In this document: positions 54,731 to 64,000 of the stretch, piece by piece
Position numbering within the stretch: position 1 is the stretch's first letter
How the letters are laid out: each line of letters starts with the position of its first letter
Origin: Knufia peltigerae
Taxonomy: Eukaryota; Ascomycota; Eurotiomycetes; Chaetothyriales; Trichomeriaceae
Assembly: GCA_030247855.1 (NCBI GenBank)
Contig: JAPDRN010000090.1
Span: 81,348-145,347 of the forward strand
DNA: 64,000 bases
Direction of reading: 5' to 3'
The notes under the pieces: model-generated
Told to the model about the DNA's origin: nothing
What the model saw: only the letters and a program-made list of their open reading frames with translations
The model's database searches: none
Translations under genes and position numbers: made by a program

Positions 54731-55783
54731 ATGAACTTCTATCCTCCACCTCCTGTGATCAAAGCAGAGGTGCATGTGCGGGTTCCAGATGAGTTATACT
54801 GCACGGAAGAAAGTGAGTGGCGAGGAGGGTTCACTGGCAACTTCCGAAACATCTTCTTGGAAGGTCCTACGGTAGATGCGAATGGGGACCTCTTCATTAC
54901 AGATATTCCAGGTGGACAGATCCTCCGTGTCGACAAGGCGGGCCAGGTCACGAAAAGAATCAAGTACGATGGAGAACCGAATGGGATGGCCATTAGACAT
55001 GATGGCAAGTTTGTCGTCGCCGATTATAGGCAGGTAAGCAAGCAATCTAAGGGCCCGAAGCGTCTAGAGTATATATCTCTGATGATGGTGAGACAGGGAT
55101 TACTTTTGTTCGACCCAGAAAACAACACAATCGAGCCACTGCTCACGAGGAGGAATTTGGAAAGGTTCAAAGGCCCTAATGATCTCGTGGTCAGTTCGAC
55201 CGGCGACATTTACTTCACCGACCAAGGTCAGACGTCGATGGTTGACCCGACGGGGAGGGTGTATCGTCTCTGTCCGGATGGGAAACTAGACATGCTGGTG
55301 TCGAATGGCCCTTCTCCGAACGGATTGGTTTTGTCACCGGATGAGCGTTTTCTCTACGTCGCCATGACCAGGTCGAATGAAGTATGGAGGTTGCCTCTAC
55401 ACCCAGATGGTTCTACGTCAAAGGTAGGGGTGTTTTTCAAGTCTTTCGGTAATGCAGGACCGGACGGCCTCGCCATAGACGAGGAAGGGAACCTCTTCAT
55501 CTGTCACCCCAGCCTAGGGTCCGTGTTCGTGGTGGATAAGCATGGGATTCCAAAGGCGAGAATTGCTAGTGGGACAGATGGAATCAACCTGACGAATTGT
55601 ACATTTGGAGGACCCGATGGGAAAACATTGTACATCACAGACAGTCTTTTGGCAAATGTGCAAAAGGTGGAATGGCATTGCGCTGGCGTTGGTGCTCCAA
55701 CGAAACAGCTGCCCCCCCCGAAAAGACCGGAAAGGCATCATGAAGAGACTGCGCGACATGCCGGTACACATGTGGTGGTGTGA
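54731..55783 (+). CDS. SMP-30/gluconolactonase-family lactonase
   Basis: About 329 aa. Exons are 54731-55033 and 55097-55783. Metal-dependent six-bladed propeller that opens sugar lactones. Motifs: FLEGPTVDANGDLFITDI with the metal-binding Glu, GEPNGMAI, KGPNDLVVSSTGDIYFTD with the metal-binding Asn, SPNGLVLSPDERFLYVA and GPDGLAIDEEGNLF with the metal-binding Asp. The 63-bp intron (GTAAGC..GACAG) is a multiple of three and has no stop, so it can be mistaken for coding; removing it restores VVADYRQGLLLFDP. The C-terminus after a run of C (near 55715) is unusual and may be frame-uncertain. Confidence 0.87.
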   Translation: MNFYPPPPVIKAEVHVRVPDELYCTEESEWRGGFTGNFRNIFLEGPTVDANGDLFITDIPGGQILRVDKAGQVTKRIKYDGEPNGMAIRHDGKFVVADYRQVSKQSKGPKRLEYISLMMVRQGLLLFDPENNTIEPLLTRRNLERFKGPNDLVVSSTGDIYFTDQGQTSMVDPTGRVYRLCPDGKLDMLVSNGPSPNGLVLSPDERFLYVAMTRSNEVWRLPLHPDGSTSKVGVFFKSFGNAGPDGLAIDEEGNLFICHPSLGSVFVVDKHGIPKARIASGTDGINLTNCTFGGPDGKTLYITDSLLANVQKVEWHCAGVGAPTKQLPPPKRPERHHEETARHAGTHVVV

Positions 55784-56006
55784 TGAAGCTTTACGGAACA
55801 CGAGCTAAAAACATACTGTAGTATATGGCGGAGACAAGGGTGTTTAGGGTGTCCGATCCACCAAGGGTCTTGTCGGACTATGGCCGAGTCAGTTGGAATG
55901 GTCAAATCCTCCATCTTGTATCTTTCCGATCATTAAGTAGGATCTTCTAGATGTATTCCAACTTACAAGACCGTTTCTTCTGTCAGCTAATTCACTAAGT
56001 CAGGCC

Positions 56007-56960
56007 ATGTCACTCGGAGAAGACCATTCCAACGGGAACATGCTTCCCGGGTCAGACTTCGTCCCGCCAGGGTCATGGGATTGCCACATGCACTGCTTCG
56101 ACCCTGTACGGTTTGCATTAAGCCCCGACCGAGCCTATACACCGAATCCTGCCTCTCTGTCATCTTACGAGGCCTGGTCGCCATTTGACAACGTCATCAT
56201 CGTCCAGGCCACCATCGAGGCTGCTTCGGACGGCGTCCTTGCACACGTTGCCGAAGGTTCTCGACGCTATCCCGGCAGGAGATTCTATGGTACAGTCATT
56301 TCTGACAATACAAGTCCCGAGCCCATCATCAATGCAACACCGAGGAAGGTGGACCAGCTTCATGAAGCTGGAGTACGGTGTCTGCGGATCCACTGTGGCT
56401 TCGGCGGCTCGAAAGGCTTCGACCAACACGTGGTCCACGATTTGAGTCGGCTCGCGGAGTCCAGGGGTATCGTACATTACGGCTGGGCCATTTGCTTGCG
56501 GATGCCACTGCGCTTTTGGGCTTCTTTACTCGACCAAGTCGGTCAAGATGAATCCTTGAGAAAGGCGAAGCTTGTCGCAGACCATGTCGGATGTGCGAGT
56601 CCCAGCGACTTGTCAACGGCAGAATTCGAGGCGTTCCTGGATTTGATCCGCCACCACAACGTCTACGTCAAGATATCTGCGCTTCACCGTCGCAGTCCGG
56701 GCATATTGAAAGACATGAAGGTTGTCGTTCAACAATTGGCAAACGCCGCCCCAGATCGCATGCTTTGGGGAAGCGACTGGCCTCATGTAAACACTGGAGG
56801 AAAGGGTCTCGAGCCGACTCCTCCATTAAGCGATGCCGATGCGATGGAAGAGCTGAGACTGATAAAGTCATGGTTAACCTCCGAGCAATGGAAAAAAATG
56901 CTGGTGGAGAATCCATGCCGTGTGTTCCGCGGCGAAGAAGCAGAAAAGGCTACCAACTGA
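56007..56960 (+). CDS. Amidohydrolase-2 family lactonase-like hydrolase
   Basis: Intronless 317-aa TIM-barrel hydrolase. WDCHMHCFDP holds the HxH start, KLVADHVG has the central His region, and RMLWGSDWPHVN carries the catalytic Asp; FYGTVISDNTSP lies between. This set fits 2-pyrone-4,6-dicarboxylate hydrolase, galactarolactone isomerase and L-fucono/L-rhamnono-lactonase groups of COG3618. A lactone is the common substrate type. It lies directly downstream of the SMP-30 gene on the same strand. Two lactonases of different folds side by side suggest a pathway with two lactone forms or a lactone isomerisation step. Confidence 0.87.
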   Translation: MSLGEDHSNGNMLPGSDFVPPGSWDCHMHCFDPVRFALSPDRAYTPNPASLSSYEAWSPFDNVIIVQATIEAASDGVLAHVAEGSRRYPGRRFYGTVISDNTSPEPIINATPRKVDQLHEAGVRCLRIHCGFGGSKGFDQHVVHDLSRLAESRGIVHYGWAICLRMPLRFWASLLDQVGQDESLRKAKLVADHVGCASPSDLSTAEFEAFLDLIRHHNVYVKISALHRRSPGILKDMKVVVQQLANAAPDRMLWGSDWPHVNTGGKGLEPTPPLSDADAMEELRLIKSWLTSEQWKKMLVENPCRVFRGEEAEKATN

Positions 56961-57329
56961 GTCGGAAGGGGCGACAAGGATGTTCCTTCATTTAGAGTAG
57001 TCTTCTAGACACTTCGCTTAAGCGATACTTGCATCCGTCAATTCATTGTCACGCATCCTGTGGTGTTTGCTGTAGTATGAGGAGAGCGTATCGGACGCCC
57101 TCCGACAATCTACGTTACTGAATGCTCGGTCTCCACCGGTACTTTAACAAGGGGACCATGAAAGCAAGCTTGGGAGCTAGCTGGAGATGCGGTGAATCCC
57201 CAGAATAGGCGGAGGAAAGAAGAACCTGGAGCATTCATAACAACCGTCTCGAGTCCTTACTGATCCAGGTTGCTCGGTCAAACTTCTCCTAAGTGCTTGA
57301 CGAACCTGTGCCACCACAAGACCATAGTC
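56961..57329. other. Intergenic stretch upstream of the DAL5-type carrier
   Basis: 369 bp in which no gene is seen. Presumed promoter of the carrier gene. Confidence 0.45.
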
Positions 57330-58919
57330 ATGGAAGATTCAAAGGAGGCCCAGTCGAAAGACATTGTCCTCATGGAAGATGTCCAGGACACAGCTCCAGA
57401 GAAGCTCACCGTGGCTCAAATATACGACAGCTATACCCCTGAGTTTGCGGCGGAAACCGAACGAAAACTCCTGCGTAAAGTCGACTTGCGCCTCCTTCCT
57501 CTCGTTGTAACCATGTATATCTTCAATTACCTGGACAGAAACTCCATCACGCAAGCTAGACTCTACGGCCTTCAGAAAGATTTGAATATCAAAGGGGCAA
57601 CTTACAACACTGCAATTTCCATCTTCTCGGCTGGTTACATTATTATGCAACTACCTTCCACTCTGATGATGGCAAAACTTCGACCTTCAATCTTCTTGGT
57701 AAGCTTGGTTCCTGGCCCCCGAGATGATATATAGTGGCTGACACTGTACTTGAAGCCGACATGCATAATTGCATGGGCTATACTGTCTGGCCTCACATCA
57801 GCGACTCAGAACGCCGCGGGATTGCTGGCTCTGAGGTTCTGTTTGGGCTTGATCGAATCCCCGTTCTTTCCTTCGGCGATTTATCTCCTTTCTTGCTGGT
57901 ACACGAAGCGAGAATTGGGATTCCGGATGTCGCTGCTGGTGAGCGGCTTACTGTTATCAAATTCTTTCGCCGGATTGATCTCGGCTGGTATTCTGGGGGG
58001 TATGGATGGGGTCGGTCATATTGCCACCTGGAAATGGCTTTTTATCTTGGAAGGCAGTGCCACCGTCATTCTCGGAATCATTGGGTACCTGGTCCTCCCT
58101 GACTATCCAGCAACGACAAAGTGGTTGAGTGAGGAAGAAAAAGTCGTGGCCCAAGCACGATTGACCAGATCCATCGGCTCAGATGACGTGCTTACCGAGG
58201 AAACTGCGTCGGTTCGACGAGGCGTTGTCTGGGCAGTCAAAGACTATCGAGTTTGGCTCTTTGCTTGTCTTCAGATGGCCACCACTGCCGACATCTCGTA
58301 TTCCCATTTCTTTCCTACCTTGATCAAAGATCTTGGGTTCAAGAGCAGCACCGAAACTCTCTTGCTAACGTCACCACCATATATGTTTGCATTCTTCTTC
58401 ACGGTGGGGATATGTTATTCTGCCGACCGAAAGCAGAGAAGATCCGCCTTCGCCATCACATCGATTTGCATCGCCATTTGCTCTTGCGTTGTCCTGATAG
58501 CCACCAATGAGCAAGACCAGTGGGTTCGATACGCATTCTCGTTCCCTCTCACGGCCGGCACATTTGCTGTCTATTCGACCACGTATACCTGGCTTTCCTC
58601 GACCATCCCACAGCCAGCCATCAAACGTGCAGCAGCTATCGGCATAGCGAATACTTTTGCGAACCTAGCGTCTCTTTATGCCAATTACTTCTGGCTAGAC
58701 CAATACGGACCTACTTACCGAGTTTCGTGGGTGATTTTGCTAGCCTTTCAGGTTTTAGGACTTGCTAGTATGGTGGCTCTTCGTCTATCGTTGAAGAGGT
58801 CAAATCACAAGTTCGAGAAACTGTCGCAAGAAGTATCACCGAGTGATACTAACGCACTGGCGCGTCTTGATATCGACGAAAGACGAGCGGTAGTGGGTGG
58901 CTTCCGATATGTTTCTTAA
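57330..58919 (+). CDS. MFS anion:cation symporter (DAL5/TNA1-type)
   Basis: About 510 aa. Exons are 57330-57698 and 57756-58919. Plasma-membrane carrier of the allantoate permease family, which moves small organic anions such as allantoate, nicotinate or sugar acids. Visible: ERKLLRKVDLRLLPLVVTMY, NYLDRNSITQARLYGLQKDL, IFSAGYIIMQLPS, GLIESPFFPSAIYLLSCWY, TWKWLFILEGSAT and the late IPQPAIKRAAAIGIANTFAN, all standard. ATG 57330 is in frame with the conserved N-terminus. It is the second carrier of the right cluster; it could take up the acid while the sugar porter takes up the neutral form. Confidence 0.9.
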
Positions 58920-59530
58920 AGCTGTGTTTCTCAACGGAGACCATGTTAGAGATGGTATCTGAACATGAACGACTAACATCGTCATCAACAATGAAGGTAT
59001 TTGTGAGGTCTCAAAGGTTAATGTCTGAATGAGAGTATGTAGAATGGCAAGAAATGTGCACGACCGGGACACTCAGCCCGGAGCTTCCCTGCTATGAATA
59101 GGTAGAAGATATGGTTTCATTCCCCGAATAGATGTCTGTCAATGTGAAAATATCCAACCGACTTTGCATTAAAAGAATATACCTGAAGGAAAAGAGAGGA
59201 GAGGAAGAAGACGTAAGACGTGGGTGGGTGCATCTGTTAGTTCAGTCGGCTGATGAGAATTTACCCAGGTCTGACAGCAAAAATTGCAAAGTGCTGGTCG
59301 AGAGAGAGAAAAAGTTCCCCGTCAAATGAGCTTAAACATACTGTCAGACGAATGATTTTCCTTCTAAATGCTCAAAGTGCAAGAGTCCAAGTGCTCGCAC
59401 TGTTTTAGTTCTTCCCATATTCTTGCCAGCGACTCGAAGGAAACTCGCTCAATGCGTGACGTCTTACAATTGGCATAGGAGATACTATTCTGAACCATGA
59501 TCAAACAACGTCATCACTCGTGAAGCGCAC
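58920..59530. other. Intergenic stretch upstream of the first tandem regulator
   Basis: 611 bp in which no gene is seen. A purine-rich run lies near 59190-59215. Confidence 0.45.
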
Positions 59531-61453
59531 ATGATGTCGCAAAGCTTGCTTAGTCAAGCATGCGAGAGGTGTTGGCGGCGAAAGCAAAAATGTGGCCGTC
59601 AGATGCCGCAATGCTCTGAGTGTGTCCAAGCCGGAGTGTCATGCCTCCCGCGAACATGGGGCATGCCTTCAGAGACTGATAACATGCACTCACGGGAAGA
59701 CGTTATGGCGGGGAGGTAAGTATCTTGTACCTCTCTATGCACTCCTGCTGAGAAAATGCACAGGGGTTATGTCGCATATCTGAAGAGACGAATTGATCAC
59801 CTCGAAGCCCTGAACAATTCAAGTCCGGCCATTGGAGTTAACAATGGCCCTGAGGCTGCTCATGGAGATACGACCGACACCGTCAGCCCTCAACAACGCC
59901 TCGTGGATGCGGCTGTTAATGAGGTTGAATACCTCTCAGTGGCGGCCATGAGTGGTCCGAAGCGGCCACACCAGGTCGTCTTGAACAACTCCTTTTTTGC
60001 GAGGTTGGTCACAGCGGCTTCTAAGATGGCCCAGGAAGACTTGTCCGCACTCTCTAGCAGAAAAGATGCCGCTGAACTCACAGTTGGGGCACTCAGGAAT
60101 CTGATGCTTCAAACTGGCCGTGATTGTCAATACTTCATCAAGTGCTGCCACCATAATATCGGACTGCTGTTCCCTTGCATCTTTATCGAAATGGCTGTGG
60201 ACAATTTCGAGACCATGTCAATGAACAGAACTGACGAGGACGCTCCAGTACTAGTCGATCAGCCGCCCGAGGTTGCCTGCGTTGTTTATGCCACCTTAAG
60301 CCTGGGAATTTCTTCAAGTTCTCATGGTAAATCCTTGACGGCTCACGCATATGACTTTGCTGCAAGGGCTTTGGCGCTACTTCCACAGCTGGCGGCAGAG
60401 ACTTCCGATAAGGAGATGATCCGGTGTATGGTTCTCGTGGCACTTGTTTTGCTGCACTTTCGCTGCGAAAGCCCGGGCATGTACCTCCTAGGTCTCGCAA
60501 TGACGAAGGCTATTTCGACGGGCATGCATCGTGGAAACGCTGATATCGCCCATGAAACAACCGGAGTGCCCCTTTTCTGGACACTTTATGTTCTCGACCG
60601 GACTCTATCCATAGTCACGGGTCGACCTTTTCAAATCGAGGATGGTGATATTGACTTGGAGATGCCCCAAGTTGCTTTTCATCCGCCTCACAGTCAATCG
60701 GGCCTGCATTTACAGTCATTTTTCATGTGGACGGTGCAATACGCAAAAATGCTGTCAGATTGGCGCTCTGGACCACGTATCGAAATCCCAGTTTGCCTGT
60801 CCAGTCTAGAATACTGGTACCAGTCCAGTGAAGATATCATCGATTTGGTGGCCATGGCCGAGGACCTCCAGAGCACTGATAAGCCACGCCTAAGTGCAAT
60901 CTTGGACATGCACAAAGAGCAGCTCAATTGTCGCGCCCTTCTTCAGCTTCTCTGCCATTGTCTCCAATATTCATTAGCGGAGCTACCCCCTGGTCTCATA
61001 CACGGTAGGCTGAACCGGGAAGTGCCCCGATACATCAACAATATCCAACTTTGCCTTGACAAGTATGAGTTTGCGCCAGGCGTCCTGGATGTCATTGATG
61101 TCCTTGGAGCAACCATCGCATACATTTACTCTTGTCAAATCTACACTGCAGTCGAAATACAACACCAAGGACTTAGACCGGCCATGGCATTCGGAGTAGC
61201 GGACATGAAGGTAGTCATGACCGCTATGGGAGTACTGCACAATATGGCAGATGTGCTCAATCTTACTGAGGATTTTCACGAATTTTTGTGGAGCTTACTC
61301 ACGACTGTTGAGAAAAAGGGACAAACTGTCCACGTCGCCCCTGCAGCACTAAACGGAGAAGATGAACCTTGCAATGTCCTGGATCGGGCCATGGTAAGAG
61401 TCGGCATAACAATGCCCTCGCACTGGGTTCAACTTATAAGTGAGTGTACGTAG
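59531..61453 (+). CDS. Zn(II)2Cys6 transcription factor (tandem copy 1)
   Basis: About 624 aa. Exons are 59531-59715 and 59764-61453. Zinc cluster at residues 10-39: ACERCWRRKQKC, then CSEC and a final C. A coiled segment YLKRRIDHLEALNN follows the intron. The fungal-specific domain is visible in AMTKAISTGMHRGN, PLFWTLYVLDRTLSIVTGRPF and the downstream helices. ATG 59531 or 59534 are both in frame. It lies at the end of the catabolic cluster and is a good candidate for its regulator. Only 325 bp separate it from the next regulator gene. Confidence 0.88.
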
Positions 61454-61778
61454 TGATGTTAACATTGTACCATTAGCAATGTTCCATGTATTTCTAGCCT
61501 ACAAGTAGTGATTGTTCCAGGGTCCTGTATGTATAATATGGTCTTGCTATGGGGGACACTTTGACGTTGTTCACCTAAGACCAATGGCATTGCTTCTTCC
61601 AGTGTGGAGGGCGCGCCACAAAGTTCCACTACATCGATTTTGCCCGTCAATCAACGTTTGTGCATCAGATTCTTGATCTTACTCCACGAATTCCTATGCT
61701 TCGTCTCGGACAATTCGCCGAACAATGACTGTGACGGGGCTTTCCTAATGTACTTTGCTCTATCCACCGTTGAGAGAT
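61454..61778. other. Short gap between tandem regulators
   Basis: 325 bp in which no gene is seen. Presumably 3' UTR and promoter. Confidence 0.5.
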
Positions 61779-63827
61779 ATGCCCTTCCAGCATCCCAAAA
61801 TCCCAGCATGTGAACGATGCCGGTTACGCAAGGTCAAATGCGACAGCAAGCCGCCCAAATGCACTGGCTGCACAAGAAGCAACACAGCATGTATCATTGT
61901 CGAGGCCGGTACTCACGAGAGGTTCTCTCGCGACAGTATTTACCAGCTAGAGCGCAGACTTGAATACCTAGATTCAGTCGTCCATCAGCCGCTGGGTGAA
62001 GGGCTCAGGGAAAGCCTGGCAACGCCAGGACGTTCAAGACATGAAAGCTCCCATTTTGTCGGCGACGGTAGTGGACTCGGACTTCTTAGGGAGATATCCA
62101 TGACGGCAAACACTGCATCGCTATCGAATGCAAGGCTTCACGAAGGTGTCGCGTCCTCACCATACACCATCGAGACCGTTGCTGCCCACATGCTGCCTTC
62201 ATGGGAACTGGCAAACATATTGGTCGAGCGTCACTTCAATCATATGCATCTGCATCACCCACTGCTGGCTCGCTTCTCGGTCGAGGAACTGTTGCAGCGA
62301 GTTTATGGCAAAGGTATCCTCCCAGCTTCCAGTGAGGACTACTACCGGTCCTTCATGATTTTCGCCATCAGCTCGGTGACAATGTTTCGACGGGGAGAAA
62401 TCCAAGAGCATCCGTATGGCTACTTTCGGGCAGCTCAACAGTATGCGCCAGAAGTGAGCATCATAGGATCCATCGGTGCCATCCAGAACCTCCTTCTTAT
62501 TGCCCGATTTGCCATGTACTACCACATTGATTGCTCGATATGGGACATCGGTCGACTGTGTATGAGACAATGCGTGGAAGTAGGCCTACATCGACGACCA
62601 GTAGCTCCCCTCTCGCCGATTGAAGAGCAGATCCGGCGGAACGTCTTCTGGGATTGCTACATCCACGACAGGTACAGCTCCGGCATACTTGGACGGCCTT
62701 TTGCGATAGCAGAGCATGACATTGAAACGCCGCTCCCGATAGAGGTTGATGAGGAGAATTTGCTCAATTCTACAGCGAGATCTTTGGATGAGGTTGACGC
62801 TGGCTCGTTCACGAAGCCCAACAAAGCATCAGTGTTCCGGTTCGTTGTCGAACTCAGAAGGTTGACCACGCGAGTCTCCAACGCCTTTTTCAGCTCTTCA
62901 GACCAGTGCACGACGCGCCGGCCAATGGCTGAGGTTGGACGTATCAAGTTGGATTTGGATCGCTTCTCGGTTGAAATGCAGCAGATTCGAGACACGGCCC
63001 CTGTCTTTCAAGACCCCAAGAGTCTGTACCAACGACCACAATGGTATGACTTCATGGTCGAAAAAGACAGACTGACACTCATCCGCGGCGCGCTGGCACG
63101 CCTGCCCAAGGACAATTTCCAGCCACCTCGCTGGATGCTTCGCTCGTATTTACAGTCCGCGGTGAATGTGATTGAACTATACGCCTCGATGTTTGCAAAG
63201 GGACACATCACTTGGACCCGCTCGTATCTCCAGATCCTCTTCACCACGGGCCTAGCCATAATATACTCCTTGTCACTGCTCAGACCAAAAGAAGCACGCC
63301 AGGATTTTGATACTGGATCTGATTTCGGACGGGAGCTACGGGCGTTGATCTCAGCAAGCGAGTTGATGCAACGCTTCATGAGCGAAATGCCTGATGCGGG
63401 ACAATTTGTTCAAGTGTTTGATGTTCTTGTCAAGCAGTACACGGGTACACGAGCCCGTTCCAGCCGAAATGTGACGCCTCCAATATCTTTCGAGGACATG
63501 GACTTGCAGGAGATCAGCCTGCATGTCAGCCAGGCACCGCGAGTTCACAAAGCTGCGGAACTTGATATTGTTAATGGCCCGGACGAGCAAGGTGTCGATC
63601 CAACCAACATGAGTGCACCCCCGACCTACGAATGGGGTCCGCCTTTCAACCACACCCAAGACTATGAGTTGGACTTCGACCTCGACGACCCCCAAAACTA
63701 CTTCTCATTCACTGGTGATAATAATAATCTCCTGGGTCAGATGGCCGTCGGAGTTGGTGAATATGCCTGGGCGGTGCCACCAAGTGAGGCCCTCTGGAGT
63801 GATTACGGCTGGTTTCGGGGGCAATGA
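61779..63827 (+). CDS. Zn(II)2Cys6 transcription factor (tandem copy 2)
   Basis: Intronless 682-aa regulator. ATG 61779 gives MPFQHPKIPACERCRLRKVK; the in-frame TTG upstream is not used. The cluster C-x2-C-x6-C-x6-C-x2-C-x6-C is canonical. A linker and short coiled segment (YQLERRLEYLDSVV) follow. The fungal-specific domain spans about residues 130-560, with RHFNHMHLHHPLLARF, GLHRRPVAPLSPIEEQIRR, FWDCYIHDRYSSGILGRPF. The acidic, aromatic C-terminus (DYELDFDLDDPQNYF) could be an activation region. It differs clearly from the previous regulator, so the two are not a recent duplication. Confidence 0.9.
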   Translation: MPFQHPKIPACERCRLRKVKCDSKPPKCTGCTRSNTACIIVEAGTHERFSRDSIYQLERRLEYLDSVVHQPLGEGLRESLATPGRSRHESSHFVGDGSGLGLLREISMTANTASLSNARLHEGVASSPYTIETVAAHMLPSWELANILVERHFNHMHLHHPLLARFSVEELLQRVYGKGILPASSEDYYRSFMIFAISSVTMFRRGEIQEHPYGYFRAAQQYAPEVSIIGSIGAIQNLLLIARFAMYYHIDCSIWDIGRLCMRQCVEVGLHRRPVAPLSPIEEQIRRNVFWDCYIHDRYSSGILGRPFAIAEHDIETPLPIEVDEENLLNSTARSLDEVDAGSFTKPNKASVFRFVVELRRLTTRVSNAFFSSSDQCTTRRPMAEVGRIKLDLDRFSVEMQQIRDTAPVFQDPKSLYQRPQWYDFMVEKDRLTLIRGALARLPKDNFQPPRWMLRSYLQSAVNVIELYASMFAKGHITWTRSYLQILFTTGLAIIYSLSLLRPKEARQDFDTGSDFGRELRALISASELMQRFMSEMPDAGQFVQVFDVLVKQYTGTRARSSRNVTPPISFEDMDLQEISLHVSQAPRVHKAAELDIVNGPDEQGVDPTNMSAPPTYEWGPPFNHTQDYELDFDLDDPQNYFSFTGDNNNLLGQMAVGVGEYAWAVPPSEALWSDYGWFRGQ

Positions 63828-64000
63828 CAATCCATTCACAGATTCACTACATTTATTTCCAGGGTATATATATTTATTCCAGTGAACTTTTCCTCAACAA
63901 AGTACGCCTTGATGGCCACTAGTAAGACTCACCACGTCGAACCGCCACTTTGGCCCAATGGTTCGGAGGGGGGCTTATTCTTGGAAACCAGCTTAGTGGA

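Noticed and set aside
1..64000. CRISPR arrays, rRNA, tRNA or intact transposon
   Set aside because: No regularly spaced repeats, no rRNA-like blocks, no cloverleaf folds and no transposase or reverse-transcriptase motifs were noticed on either strand. A formal scan was not possible.

Overview
This window reads as nuclear DNA of a filamentous ascomycete (Pezizomycotina). Genes carry short introns of about 50-150 bp with GT..AG borders and occasional branch sites. Coding density is moderate. There are five Zn(II)2Cys6 or fungal-type transcription factors and many fungal families: Rds1-like ferritin-fold protein, GPR1/FUN34/YaaH, DAL5-type and sugar MFS carriers, BVMO-like FMO and SMP-30 lactonase. 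The richness in catabolic dehydrogenases and regulators would fit Eurotiomycetes such as Chaetothyriales, but that placement is a guess.

The layout is a conserved core between two accessory, metabolic flanks. LEFT FLANK (0.4-23 kb): an aldo-keto reductase, a CTF1-like Zn2Cys6 regulator, a butanediol-type and a sorbitol-type zinc dehydrogenase, a BVMO-like flavoenzyme, a transketolase/dihydroxyacetone-synthase paralogue, an SDR resembling L-rhamnose-1-dehydrogenase, an NAD-dependent epimerase-like protein with a GC-AG intron, a frame-broken sugar transporter, an Rds1-like secreted protein and a second Zn2Cys6 regulator. Together these look like a polyol/sugar oxidation set. DECAY ZONE (about 16-25.5 kb): the transporter pseudogene, an SDR relic that has lost its catalytic core, and a GPR1/FUN34-type acetate-carrier pseudogene.

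CORE (25.9-48.5 kb): mostly housekeeping genes. They are a divergent class I photolyase, a RING protein, mitoribosomal bS21m, a Cdc25/rhodanese-like phosphatase, a MYND protein, a two-RRM protein, a nitrilase-superfamily hydrolase, eIF3l, Paf1, holocytochrome c synthase, a regulator lacking a zinc cluster, and Ubc6. A small spliced ORF of unknown function may also be present.

RIGHT FLANK (49.1-63.8 kb): a compact catabolic cluster. It holds an HpcH/HpaI aldolase, a D-2-hydroxyacid dehydrogenase, a sugar/quinate MFS carrier, an SMP-30 lactonase, an amidohydrolase-2 lactonase, a DAL5-type anion carrier and two tandem Zn2Cys6 regulators. The families suggest uptake of a sugar (acid), lactone opening, retro-aldol cleavage and reduction of the 2-oxo product. 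A sugar-acid dehydratase is not in the window. This cluster is the best candidate for an undescribed pathway here.

Intron borders were placed by hand from frame continuity and family conservation. No alignment or transcript data were available.
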